Positions 34,160 to 42,185 of a stretch of 64,000 nt of DNA are shown piece after piece. Under the pieces are notes generated by a model, which searched no databases, had not been told where the DNA came from, and saw nothing but the letters and a program-made list of their open reading frames with translations. Each line of letters opens with the position of its first letter. The stretch's first letter is position 1. The position numbers were made by a program, and so were the translations under genes. The stretch is from Gimesia alba (GTDB taxonomy: Bacteria > Planctomycetota > Planctomycetia > Planctomycetales > Planctomycetaceae), in the NCBI RefSeq assembly GCF_007744675.1, contig NZ_CP036269.1:1317501-1381500 (forward strand). Direction: 5' to 3'.

Positions 34160-34498
34160 TTACTTCGTCAGCCTCTGCTCAATCCGCTCGTCGATTTTCT
34201 GGTCAAGGAACGAGAAATCGACACTGGAAAAGCACTCGGACAGAACCTCGATAACCACCTGTTTTATTGCATCGCGGGACACGGCAGCAGGGGCCGGGAC
34301 CAGTTGGTCCGCGTCTGGACTGGATTTCTGTTCCGTTTTTCGGTTAGAATCATCGTGATCAGCATACATTGACGGGTCGCCTACACATTGTGTGTGAGCC
34401 ACGTCGCCGGTTGCGGTGTTTATACTGACCGCGTCGCCGGTTTTGATTTTGGTGCCGCAAATCACGCACCACTGATTGACAGTAACGGAAGAACTCAT
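34160..34498 (-). CDS. Small zinc-ribbon phage protein
   Basis: The 112-aa product has WCVICG near the N-terminus followed by HTQC, a zinc site. A linker rich in Asp, Ser and Pro follows, then a C-terminal helix (IDERIEQRLTK). It is the first gene of the leftward early operon. Its promoter (34549-34576) matches that of 28169-28196. Confidence 0.65.
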   Translation of the reverse strand: MSSSVTVNQWCVICGTKIKTGDAVSINTATGDVAHTQCVGDPSMYADHDDSNRKTEQKSSPDADQLVPAPAAVSRDAIKQVVIEVLSECFSSVDFSFLDQKIDERIEQRLTK

Positions 34499-34548
34499 GG
34501 GCTCACCTCTTTCGTTTGGATTGTGAAACTCAACTCACTTATACGGTT

Positions 34549-34576
34549 ATTATAACTATCGGCATAAACAACGCAA
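34549..34576 (-). promoter_or_regulatory. Sigma70-like promoter with prophage operator O2
   Basis: Minus-strand TTGCGT (34571-34576), 16 bases, TATAAT (34549-34554), with operator core ATAACTATCGGCAT at 34552-34565. It lies between divergent genes (34498 leftward, 34602 rightward), the usual place for a phage repressor to act on itself and on the early operon. Confidence 0.75.
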
Positions 34577-34601
34577 GAGATAAACGAGGATTTTTCAAGA
34601 A

Positions 34602-34877
34602 ATGGCCAGACCAGCCCAGCTTAGTAATGTCGATAATGCGAAAGAAACCCTGAGGCAGAAGAAAAAAGGCACTGTGAGCTACGTGCTCTTGGATCGCGTC
34701 ATTAAAAAGATGCAGACAGGCATGACGCTTTACGAACTCGCCAGCGAGGTCAGCGATCACTCGAAAATATCGGTTGCGCAGCCTACGTTGCACCGCTGGG
34801 TGACCGGGACCCGCGAGAATATCAATATTCAGACGGTTGACGCACTGGCGAAGTATTTTGACCTTAATCTGAAATAG
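34602..34877 (+). CDS. XRE-like HTH regulator (candidate prophage repressor)
   Basis: The 91-aa protein has a C-terminal HTH: VIKKMQTGMTLYELASEVSD, then QPTLHRWVTGTRENINIQTV, then DALAKYFDLNLK. It begins an isolated rightward group, is divergent from the early operon, and has operator O2 just upstream. This is the classic position of a cI-like repressor. Its C-terminal half is paralogous to the protein at 62916-63152. Confidence 0.75.
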   Translation: MARPAQLSNVDNAKETLRQKKKGTVSYVLLDRVIKKMQTGMTLYELASEVSDHSKISVAQPTLHRWVTGTRENINIQTVDALAKYFDLNLK

Positions 34878-34889
34878 GGAGCCTGCCGA

Positions 34890-35156
34890 ATGGGGGAGCA
34901 CTTACTGCCAATCAGCCTGATCGCCGGATTGCTACTGGTAGCATTCGTCGGTCACAAAGCCGGATACATCAAACTTGGCGAAGCCGTGCGAGAGTACCGT
35001 CACGCCCGCGATGAGGCCGAACGAAAGTTTGCCGAAACGGTTCAGCCAGAAAGCGAGCAGAAAGAAGACCTCGTCGGGAAAAGGATCGTTGGCGCCATTG
35101 TTGGCGCAGCGGTTTGCTCTGGGATTGTAAAGCTGCTGTTTTGGTACTTCGGATGA
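34890..35156 (+). CDS. Small membrane protein
   Basis: The 88-aa product has an N-terminal membrane helix (PISLIAGLLLVAFVG), a charged middle and a C-terminal hydrophobic segment (IVGAIVGAAVCSGIVKLLFW). Its stop overlaps the next start (ATGA). Two helices and small size allow a holin-like or anchor role, but nothing shows that directly. Confidence 0.6.
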   Translation: MGEHLLPISLIAGLLLVAFVGHKAGYIKLGEAVREYRHARDEAERKFAETVQPESEQKEDLVGKRIVGAIVGAAVCSGIVKLLFWYFG

Positions 35157-35377
35157 ATCACGAGGTGTACCAGCTCGTGACGGACCTGCTTGAAGCCTGC
35201 GGGGGTCGGCGTAATAAGTATAGAGACCGCTTAGACCTGTTGGCAGAAACGCTTGGATTTTCTTCTGATTCAGCTGTCTGCCGGATCATCCGCAAGAGAG
35301 AGCCGCTACCACATCAGATTAGATACGTTGCACGCGAAATAGCGACCAAGGCTGTTGATCGGCACTTTGAACTTTAA
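35153..35377 (+). CDS. Small HTH-like protein
   Basis: The 74-aa product (start ATG 35153, overlap with the stop of the membrane-protein gene) is helical: RDRLDLLAETLGFSSDSAVC, then RIIRKREPLPHQIRYVAREI. The pattern suggests a small DNA-binding HTH. It ends in a four-base overlap with the convergent methyltransferase stop. Confidence 0.6.
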   Translation: MNHEVYQLVTDLLEACGGRRNKYRDRLDLLAETLGFSSDSAVCRIIRKREPLPHQIRYVAREIATKAVDRHFEL

Positions 35378-35958
35378 TTCAATTCAAACAGTGCGAGCGA
35401 TTTGTCTTTGAACTCTCCGCCAAATTCGGTACAACCCTCATTGATGATCTCCACCGGATCGGGGAAACAGAACGGCCCCGACTGCAGGTTGACCGGACGC
35501 CAATACCCGGTTTGAATGTCACGGTTTTCACGACCGGGGAACGTGGTGGTAAGTAGATATTTCGAACCGCTGGCTTTAATGTTTGCGATCGCCGCGAACA
35601 CGTCCACATCAGAGAAGTGTACCAGGCAGTCGCGACAGAAGACAAGATCCACTTTGGGGAGTTCTGATTGCGTGATGTCCAGCCTGCGGAATTCCTTGCG
35701 ATAAATCCTCCGGTTTCGCTCAACGATTGCTGGCACAATGTCTCCGCCGATGTATTCCAGATGCAGTGGAACGTGACGCATCCAATAGAAGTCGCCGCAG
35801 GGCAGGTCGAGCATGCTCTTGATCTGATATTTTTCAATCAGCTTCGGGAGTTGCTGCCGGATCACTCTGGTCTGCTCCAGGGTGGAGCCGGTGCCGGACA
35901 CGCTCTCAGGACTGCCCCAGCCGTTGGTGCTGTAGATTTTTTCAAACAGATCTCTCAT
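35374..35958 (-). CDS. Class I SAM-dependent methyltransferase
   Basis: The 194-aa product has motif I SMLDLPCGDFYWMRHV, the acidic YIGGDIVPAIVERN, and VFCRDCLVHFSDVDVF. It resembles the methyltransferases found with glycosyl- and sulfotransferases in surface glycan clusters. It ends the rightward-to-leftward late region and is likely to modify a sugar or small molecule rather than DNA. Confidence 0.8.
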   Translation of the reverse strand: MRDLFEKIYSTNGWGSPESVSGTGSTLEQTRVIRQQLPKLIEKYQIKSMLDLPCGDFYWMRHVPLHLEYIGGDIVPAIVERNRRIYRKEFRRLDITQSELPKVDLVFCRDCLVHFSDVDVFAAIANIKASGSKYLLTTTFPGRENRDIQTGYWRPVNLQSGPFCFPDPVEIINEGCTEFGGEFKDKSLALFELN

Positions 35959-35979
35959 TGCGAATTGCTTTCCTTGTTT

Positions 35980-36312
35980 CTAAGTGGACACTACCCACTC
36001 CCCGCACGAGTGCTTAATTGGGTCTGCTAATATTTCACGGTACTTGGCGATTTCAGATGGACATAGCCTGCTGGTGATGCTTGACGATGTGTCCTTGCGT
36101 ACGACTCCGTCGTGATCGATCCAGTAGTAATCTGCCTGCAAGAACATTCCGCCATCTGTCAGTAAAACACAGATCACCTGTTCCTCTTCATGGAATTCTA
36201 CTTCCGTAATGTCGTACCCGGAACCGTCTGAGTAGGGATACTTTTTGCCGTGATGCTCCTCTTTCAATTCTTCATACAGCTCATTTATGGTTTTCTTTAC
36301 AAGATTGGTCAT
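35980..36312 (-). CDS. Uncharacterised acidic phage protein
   Basis: The 110-aa product (MTNLVKKTINELYEELKEEH) has a GYDITEVEFHEEEQVICVLL strand region. It is a small alpha/beta protein between the glycan-modifying genes. No family is recognised. Confidence 0.55.
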   Translation of the reverse strand: MTNLVKKTINELYEELKEEHHGKKYPYSDGSGYDITEVEFHEEEQVICVLLTDGGMFLQADYYWIDHDGVVRKDTSSSITSRLCPSEIAKYREILADPIKHSCGEWVVST

Positions 36313-36325
36313 ATGTTTCTCCTTT

Positions 36326-36871
36326 TTAATAATCGAAGTCCTCTTTAAAGTGCTCTGCCACCAGCGATCTCAATTCAATCGTCCACACGATGCGGGATCT
36401 GATCTCGTCGTATCGTGCCTGGTCGCGGGAGACATTCAGACGCGGGATCTCTGGCACTGGCTGCTTCACAAACGGCAGCTTCAACACGTCTTCCGCGAGA
36501 CTCTCAACGCGGAGGACGTAATCGGCCTGACAGGTATATTCGCTTTGTTTGGAAATCCAGTCGAGCCGCTCGCGTGTGAATTGACCGAACGGAATATCAA
36601 AACCCATCACCAGATTCTGATACAGATAGAAAGACTCCCAGCGTGCAAACGGTTCGCGGACGCTCGTGATGACCTTATAGCCTTTCAGTTCATCCGGAAT
36701 CACAAAACGGTGACGCTCGACGATTTTCGTTCCGGGGATTTTTGCGTCGGGGTCGCCGTAGTATTCAAAATCGTAGTGATTAAGCAGCCATTGACTCAGT
36801 GCGATGCCCGCGCATTTCCCAGCGTGGATGAATGTGAATTGAATGTCGTGATTAACCAGCATGTTTAACAT
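36326..36871 (-). CDS. Sulfotransferase-like protein
   Basis: The 181-aa product has FTFIHAGKCAGIALSQWLL, which matches the 5'-phosphosulfate loop (FxHxxKTAGT) of PAPS-dependent sulfotransferases, and VITSVREPFARWESFYLY, which matches the 3'-phosphate site (VRDPxxR). It overlaps the glycosyltransferase gene by seven bases. It probably adds sulfate to a glycan. Confidence 0.75.
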   Translation of the reverse strand: MLNMLVNHDIQFTFIHAGKCAGIALSQWLLNHYDFEYYGDPDAKIPGTKIVERHRFVIPDELKGYKVITSVREPFARWESFYLYQNLVMGFDIPFGQFTRERLDWISKQSEYTCQADYVLRVESLAEDVLKLPFVKQPVPEIPRLNVSRDQARYDEIRSRIVWTIELRSLVAEHFKEDFDY

Positions 36872-38190
36872 CCCCCACGAATCGCTGACTCGTACCTCGT
36901 GATCAGTCGCCCCGGCGAGAATAATTTCCAGGCGACGTATTTCGCCCGCTCAATCCGTTCGTCACCGGTGATCGCGTCTAAAACCGCATCAGTCAATTCG
37001 ATGACCGAAGGGTCGAACGGCACGCCATAAACCAGTGATCCGTGATCACGCTCTAATTCGGGGATCATCCCCGCCGGAGTTGAAACCACAGGGCAGCCTG
37101 CCAGCCAAGCCTCCGCTGCCACCAACGGCCCGCCCTCATACGTGGCAGCCGTTACCACACAATCCAAGGCAGCCAGCACCGTTCCAATGTCCTCAACGCG
37201 CGGAACAATGGTCAAGCGATCTCCGCAAAGCGCTTTGGTTTCGGCAATAACCTGATCACTCTGCCAGCCTTCACCGACATACACGGCGTGAAATCCTTTA
37301 CCCAGTCCTGCAACCGCCTTCGCCGTCGCCAGCGGGTTTTTGTCCATCGCAAACCGTCCAATGTAACCAACGGCTTTCGCTTCCGGACTGATACCCCATT
37401 CCCGCCGCACTTCATCGCGATCGCGTGACGGGGCACAGCGGGAGAAATCAACGGCGTTATAAATCACCGCGTAGGGCTTCCTCGTCGCTTCCTGAATGCA
37501 CTCACCTGCCGCTTCCGATACTGCAACCAAAACGTGCATCGAGCCCTTAGAGAGGCTCACAGAGAGATTCTTACGGGTCCATTCACATTGACCATGCGAA
37601 ATCACTAGAGAGGGCTTGGAATTCCAGTTGGTCGAATCGATCTCGTCGTTGCTTTTTGTGTAACCCCACAGGTTCACCAAGTCCGATTCGTCGACGACTT
37701 TCTGACAGGCATTTTTCACAACTGTCACCAGCCCTTGAAACTTTGGGTCATTCCTCGTGCAATAGATCGGGCAATACCTCAGGATGCGTTTCGCTGTCTC
37801 AATGTCGAACACTTCAGAATTGCCAATTGCAAACCCAGACCATTCGAGCCCGTGATCTACCTGAGTATCCATCATCGTCAGGAGTAGTCGGGTCACGCCA
37901 CCCATCGCCATGTTAGGCATGCAGACACCGAGTCTGATTTTCTTCTCTTTGAATTCGGCCTGCCATTCCTTCAACCGACAGACGGAAGGAGAGACTTCCC
38001 CCCAAAGTTCGCAGTAATTATTACCGCTACGTGCGTATCTCGCGCAGTCTTCCTGATACACCGTGCATTGTTTGCCTTTTCGCGACTCGCATAAGTTACA
38101 CGACTCTATTCTTGCGCCAAACTGCTTCGTCGTAATTTCAGTTGGTATTAGCTTGCGATATCTCTTCCGTAATTTAATTGCATCAAACAT
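36865..38190 (-). CDS. GT4-type glycosyltransferase with Cys-rich N-terminus
   Basis: The 441-aa product has an N-terminal Cys cluster (CNLC, C, CARYARSGNNYC, C; residues about 28-70) that may bind metal. Then comes a GT-B fold with GVCMPNMAMGGVTRLLLTMMD as two stretches, the linker VSEAAGECIQEATRKPYAVI, GYIGRFAMDKNP and the nucleotide-sugar site ATYEGGPLVAAEAWLAG with the GT4 EX7E pattern. A phage-encoded transferase of this type is likely to modify host surface glycans or phage proteins. Confidence 0.83.
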   Translation of the reverse strand: MFDAIKLRKRYRKLIPTEITTKQFGARIESCNLCESRKGKQCTVYQEDCARYARSGNNYCELWGEVSPSVCRLKEWQAEFKEKKIRLGVCMPNMAMGGVTRLLLTMMDTQVDHGLEWSGFAIGNSEVFDIETAKRILRYCPIYCTRNDPKFQGLVTVVKNACQKVVDESDLVNLWGYTKSNDEIDSTNWNSKPSLVISHGQCEWTRKNLSVSLSKGSMHVLVAVSEAAGECIQEATRKPYAVIYNAVDFSRCAPSRDRDEVRREWGISPEAKAVGYIGRFAMDKNPLATAKAVAGLGKGFHAVYVGEGWQSDQVIAETKALCGDRLTIVPRVEDIGTVLAALDCVVTAATYEGGPLVAAEAWLAGCPVVSTPAGMIPELERDHGSLVYGVPFDPSVIELTDAVLDAITGDERIERAKYVAWKLFSPGRLITRYESAIRGGC

Positions 38191-38205
38191 TCTGATTTAT
38201 TCTTG

Positions 38206-40053
38206 CTAGTATGTCGTAGTGCGATCTCTGTGACCAATCAAATCGGTGTCAATATAGAAGTCTCTGTCTTCGATGTTTGAAACCACATACCCCGTCCCAT
38301 CGACCCACACTGCCACACCGATTGATCCAGCGGAGTACTCCTGCCACTGCGGGAACCGCCGATCGATTCCATGGTCATTCTTATGTGGAGTATCGTGAGA
38401 GACTGCACCATGGTGAAAGTGCCCCCAGGCACCGAAGTAGCCCCACGTAGATCCATTCTCATCAAGTCCGTTCACGTCATAGCCAGCGGGATCATAGCCG
38501 TTTTTATCCAACAGATTAGCGTCGTAACCTTTGGCGTTATACTTGCCGGTCGCTTCCCCGACCACAGTGCCGGATTCATCTCGATCGTACGGGCCGTTGA
38601 GTACATCATCGTCCGTGTATGCAAGCGCGTAAACGGATTGGAGAAGGTAATAGACTCCGCTTACGATTTTACTACCATCCCAATACAGGGTAGAGTCGTT
38701 GTAAGCACGCGCTGCACCCCAATAGCCGAATGGCCCCCCTGAGTAACCTCCCGCCGATGCGTAACTGCTGTCGTAAAATTCAGTCCTCCACGGTCTTCGC
38801 TTCCCGGTCTCATAATCATGACTAAACAGATTTCGTGCACCAACTGTAAAGTAACTTCCTGACAAATTACTAGTCGCAGGGGTCAATGTCACAGTGTTCT
38901 CACCCGCCGATGGCTTCATATCTGTCGGTTCGAGTTCGTAACTTATGATCTCTGGAACGTAAATCGCTCCTGATGCGGTTGTACTCAGGGGAATATCCGG
39001 GATAGAAGTGTCGATTATTCGCCTCCTGTAAAGCTTCGGGACTTCCATCCCGGCAAGCTCCCCCACAAACTCTATAATCAGCCTGCCGGATAGCCCGCCG
39101 GGAGAGTAGACCTCTACGTTGCCTTCGCCAATCCAACTAAAGGCCTCCAGTGCTGTCTTGACCTCGTTAGCACTTGAGGTGATCAATACAGATGCTGAGA
39201 CATTCACATCGTTTTCGTCGTGAAATTCGTACTTGAATTCATGACCAAAAACACCGTTGTAATTAACCCAGTACTTTTGATTCCATGTTTTTGAATTCGG
39301 ATTGACGTGCTTAATGAAATCTACTGCAACTGTTGCAGACTCAAAGCTTTGCTGCGTAATCGGCTCCTTTGTCATGAATAATATTGCAGGGGGAGGGGCA
39401 GATGCAGCGGGAGCCACCATCACGAGGAGGTTTTTCGTTTTATCCTCGTCGTCTTTTTTACCCTTGGTCTTTTCGCCGGTGCGGTACTTATACACTCCCA
39501 TCACATCCCAGCCGGTGATGAACTGTTGATCGGAATTGTCTTCACCAGAAGGAAGCTTGAGAGACCCGTCAGGAGTTCCGATCAACTGGACTCGCTTCCC
39601 TTGACCGAACAGTCTTTCTTGCTCTTCGAATGCGTCGTACTCTGCAGAAGTGTATTTCCCCCCATTAGTTCTCTCAGGTGCTTTGTAGCGGCCGTGGATC
39701 TTTTCCGTGTCTGCTTCGTTGCCCGTAAACCGACACATTGCTGGAGCGAATTTGATTCGACCGCTATGATTCTTCGGTATGTCACCCGGACCTGTGAATG
39801 CCTGATTGGAACCGGAACCCACGGTATTCGCATCTGCCTCAACGGACGTTGCTGTACGAGGTCGATTGAGGCGAACTTCATGCACGAAGTGATCGTCGTT
39901 GATTTTTCGAATACCCACGATTTCCACAACCGAAAATCCGGGTATCACCAGATTCTCGTCCTTACGTCGATCGTCTTTCGCTTCGTAATCATCGCCGACA
40001 TTCAGGCAGTCGAACCAACTGCCCGGAGAGTCCAGTGCTGCGTTAAACATCAA
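38206..40053 (-). CDS. Tail fibre/appendage-like protein
   Basis: The 615-aa product follows the baseplate hub gene. It contains one copy of the shared beta module (VKTALEAFSWIGEGNVEVYSPGG ... IIEFVGELAG, about residues 290-335). A C-terminal Gly/Tyr/Asp-rich stretch follows (KGYDANLLDKNGYDPAGYDVN and onward), similar to GYD repeats in other phage and surface proteins. Position and composition fit a receptor-facing fibre. Confidence 0.65.
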   Translation of the reverse strand: MMFNAALDSPGSWFDCLNVGDDYEAKDDRRKDENLVIPGFSVVEIVGIRKINDDHFVHEVRLNRPRTATSVEADANTVGSGSNQAFTGPGDIPKNHSGRIKFAPAMCRFTGNEADTEKIHGRYKAPERTNGGKYTSAEYDAFEEQERLFGQGKRVQLIGTPDGSLKLPSGEDNSDQQFITGWDVMGVYKYRTGEKTKGKKDDEDKTKNLLVMVAPAASAPPPAILFMTKEPITQQSFESATVAVDFIKHVNPNSKTWNQKYWVNYNGVFGHEFKYEFHDENDVNVSASVLITSSANEVKTALEAFSWIGEGNVEVYSPGGLSGRLIIEFVGELAGMEVPKLYRRRIIDTSIPDIPLSTTASGAIYVPEIISYELEPTDMKPSAGENTVTLTPATSNLSGSYFTVGARNLFSHDYETGKRRPWRTEFYDSSYASAGGYSGGPFGYWGAARAYNDSTLYWDGSKIVSGVYYLLQSVYALAYTDDDVLNGPYDRDESGTVVGEATGKYNAKGYDANLLDKNGYDPAGYDVNGLDENGSTWGYFGAWGHFHHGAVSHDTPHKNDHGIDRRFPQWQEYSAGSIGVAVWVDGTGYVVSNIEDRDFYIDTDLIGHRDRTTTY

Positions 40054-42185
40054 TCCCCCTTCGGGTTTACCTTTTCCGTTTTGTCAACCGTCTGCCGATG
40101 CTTCCTGATCATCTCCTTCAGGTCCTGACTTCGCTGTCGCTCATCGAAATTCGGCACGTAAATATTCACTTCGCGGTTGCGGGCAACTGTCGTCGTCATG
40201 CCGCCCTGAGTCGTCAGGCGGATCGCAACCTGCTGAATCGCGCCATCAAGATCGATCCTCTTCAGTCCGGCGTAAATTCCGGAGCCTGCATCCCCCGTGG
40301 TCAGCCTAAGTAGTGTGACATCGACATCGGCGAGCGCGAGTTTTTCAAAATCTTCAGACTTCGCGTTGTCCTTCACCTCTTTTTGGCGAACTAGAACCTC
40401 ACCGGTGATTTTACTTTTATTGAATTCGTACACCGCCTCATAGGCTTGGACGATCTGATTGTTGACAACAATCTTGGTGTCGGTTCCGCCCGGAAGCTTA
40501 CGAGGGTTACTCTGCAGGCCCGACGGCAGCTTCGCCGGTTTGGTGCGGTACTCCTTGGGAACTTCGTAGTGATACTCGTACCGAGCCGGCTCCCCGACGA
40601 CAGACTTCAGCGGTACGGCAATCAGAACCCCAAGACTGGCGGGAACGTACATACTTCGCTTCTCTGTTTTTCTGCTGCCGTTGACGACTGGAACCTTGGC
40701 GGTCCCCAGCTTATAGACCGGATTGTTGAACTTTATGATTCCCTGCTCGGGAATAATACTGTACTCATCACGTCTGAAGTAGACATTTAGTTCCGTGTTG
40801 TAGCCACGGGTATCGCTATACCGTTCCCCAAGTACGATTGTATCTTTCCGCTTCAGGCTCCCTGTGATAGGGTCGATCGCTAAACCGGCGCGTGTCTCGA
40901 AGCAGGGGAGCACCTGCTCAAGCAGAGCTAGTTTATAATCCTCTTTCTTACCGGTCTTAGGGTTAGTCACCTTGGGTCCGGGCAGGATTGGCCCTGCCTT
41001 ATAAAACAGCTCTCGCCCGGCTTCTTCGTAATCATCCATCAATTTATCGAACGACTTTTTGTCACCGCGCCGAATCCCCTTATCGACTTCCTTTGCAACT
41101 TTCCTGCCAAGTTCGTCATATTTTTTCCGTAGAACCTCGCTCTCCTTGGTTCCGGCCGGGTATTTCAGGCGGTAGCAGCGAAACACCGTCTCCTGCGCAA
41201 GCTTCAATTGCTGTTTCCGATGCTCAATGATCGGATCTTTTGGCTTTTTGTTATCCTTCACTTCGTCGTATTTCTGTTCGATTCCGGGGAAATTCGGCGG
41301 ATCAGACAACAGCCATTCGTACTTTTCGGATGGCGTGTAACTCAGGTGGTTGATCGGTCGCCACTCGCCGTCGATGTCGAGTCCAACCGGCTCCAATTCC
41401 CAGAGTGCCTCGTGGTACGAGATTCCACCCAGCACGGTTACGGAATCAGGTACCTCTGGGAGATCTGCGTCGAAACCTCCTGACATCAGATCATCCGTGG
41501 GGAGTAATTCCCCTTCGCCGTACTTCTCGATTCGCACGATGTCGTTCCAGTCCAGACAGACCCGGTAGCCCAACGAAGTCACCAATTCGCTTAAAGCCTG
41601 TGCGGGGGGGATGCGGTCCCAATGCACTTCTGGACGCACCTTTTTTCGATAGGGTAGATCCTTCCCCTTTTCCAATTCGTCGAGAGCTTTGGTTTCGTAC
41701 TTCTTTTCTCCCATCGCTTCCAGACATAGATTAGCCAGTTCTCTCGCTGTTTTCTCCTTTCGTTTTTCAATGACCCCGTTTTTCTTTACATTCCAGTGCC
41801 CTGAGAATGAGCCGAACTTCCATTTCCAACGCCGGTCGTAAACGGGAATCGTCCAGTTCTCTGATGACGCAGAACGCCGCACCGATGCTTTATCAGGCCG
41901 ACAGCTCTGCATTACAATTTCCACACGCTTATTCGTCGTGCTGGTGATGCCGTTGCCGTCGGTGGAAATCTTAGCCGTGTCAAACCGGAAGATCAGATAC
42001 CCGTCCGGCTCAATGGGTACATAGTCCTTGTCTTTCGGATCGAGCGTCTGAGGAGCCATTTCAATCTGACAAATGTCGGGCGTAATGCCGTGCGAGCGTG
42101 AATAAGATGCACTCACGATCTGTTTGATCCCCGGATAGATCACAGAACCGACACTGACGTAATCTGTTGTGTTTGCGGCTGGCAT
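40050..42185 (-). CDS. Baseplate hub / tail-associated protein
   Basis: The 711-aa product starts VSVGSVIYPGIKQIVSASYS and has PPAQALSELVTSLGYRVCLD, then IVRIEKYGEGELLP, a layout seen in phage hub proteins. Its stop overlaps the next start by four bases. A charged coil (DKGIRRGDKKSFDKLMDDYE) lies in the centre. The call is based on position and weak similarity. Confidence 0.6.
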   Translation of the reverse strand: MPAANTTDYVSVGSVIYPGIKQIVSASYSRSHGITPDICQIEMAPQTLDPKDKDYVPIEPDGYLIFRFDTAKISTDGNGITSTTNKRVEIVMQSCRPDKASVRRSASSENWTIPVYDRRWKWKFGSFSGHWNVKKNGVIEKRKEKTARELANLCLEAMGEKKYETKALDELEKGKDLPYRKKVRPEVHWDRIPPAQALSELVTSLGYRVCLDWNDIVRIEKYGEGELLPTDDLMSGGFDADLPEVPDSVTVLGGISYHEALWELEPVGLDIDGEWRPINHLSYTPSEKYEWLLSDPPNFPGIEQKYDEVKDNKKPKDPIIEHRKQQLKLAQETVFRCYRLKYPAGTKESEVLRKKYDELGRKVAKEVDKGIRRGDKKSFDKLMDDYEEAGRELFYKAGPILPGPKVTNPKTGKKEDYKLALLEQVLPCFETRAGLAIDPITGSLKRKDTIVLGERYSDTRGYNTELNVYFRRDEYSIIPEQGIIKFNNPVYKLGTAKVPVVNGSRKTEKRSMYVPASLGVLIAVPLKSVVGEPARYEYHYEVPKEYRTKPAKLPSGLQSNPRKLPGGTDTKIVVNNQIVQAYEAVYEFNKSKITGEVLVRQKEVKDNAKSEDFEKLALADVDVTLLRLTTGDAGSGIYAGLKRIDLDGAIQQVAIRLTTQGGMTTTVARNREVNIYVPNFDERQRSQDLKEMIRKHRQTVDKTEKVNPKGD

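Noticed and set aside
34539..34901. Minus-strand gene opposite the XRE regulator
   Set aside because: It is antisense to the HTH protein, which has the stronger evidence.
34890..35156. Holin call for the small membrane protein
   Set aside because: Two hydrophobic ends fit, but no endolysin or lysis gene is adjacent and the gene is in the regulator cassette.
39526..40128. 200-aa plus-strand gene
   Set aside because: It is antisense to the fibre-like protein and has no ribosome site or family pattern.
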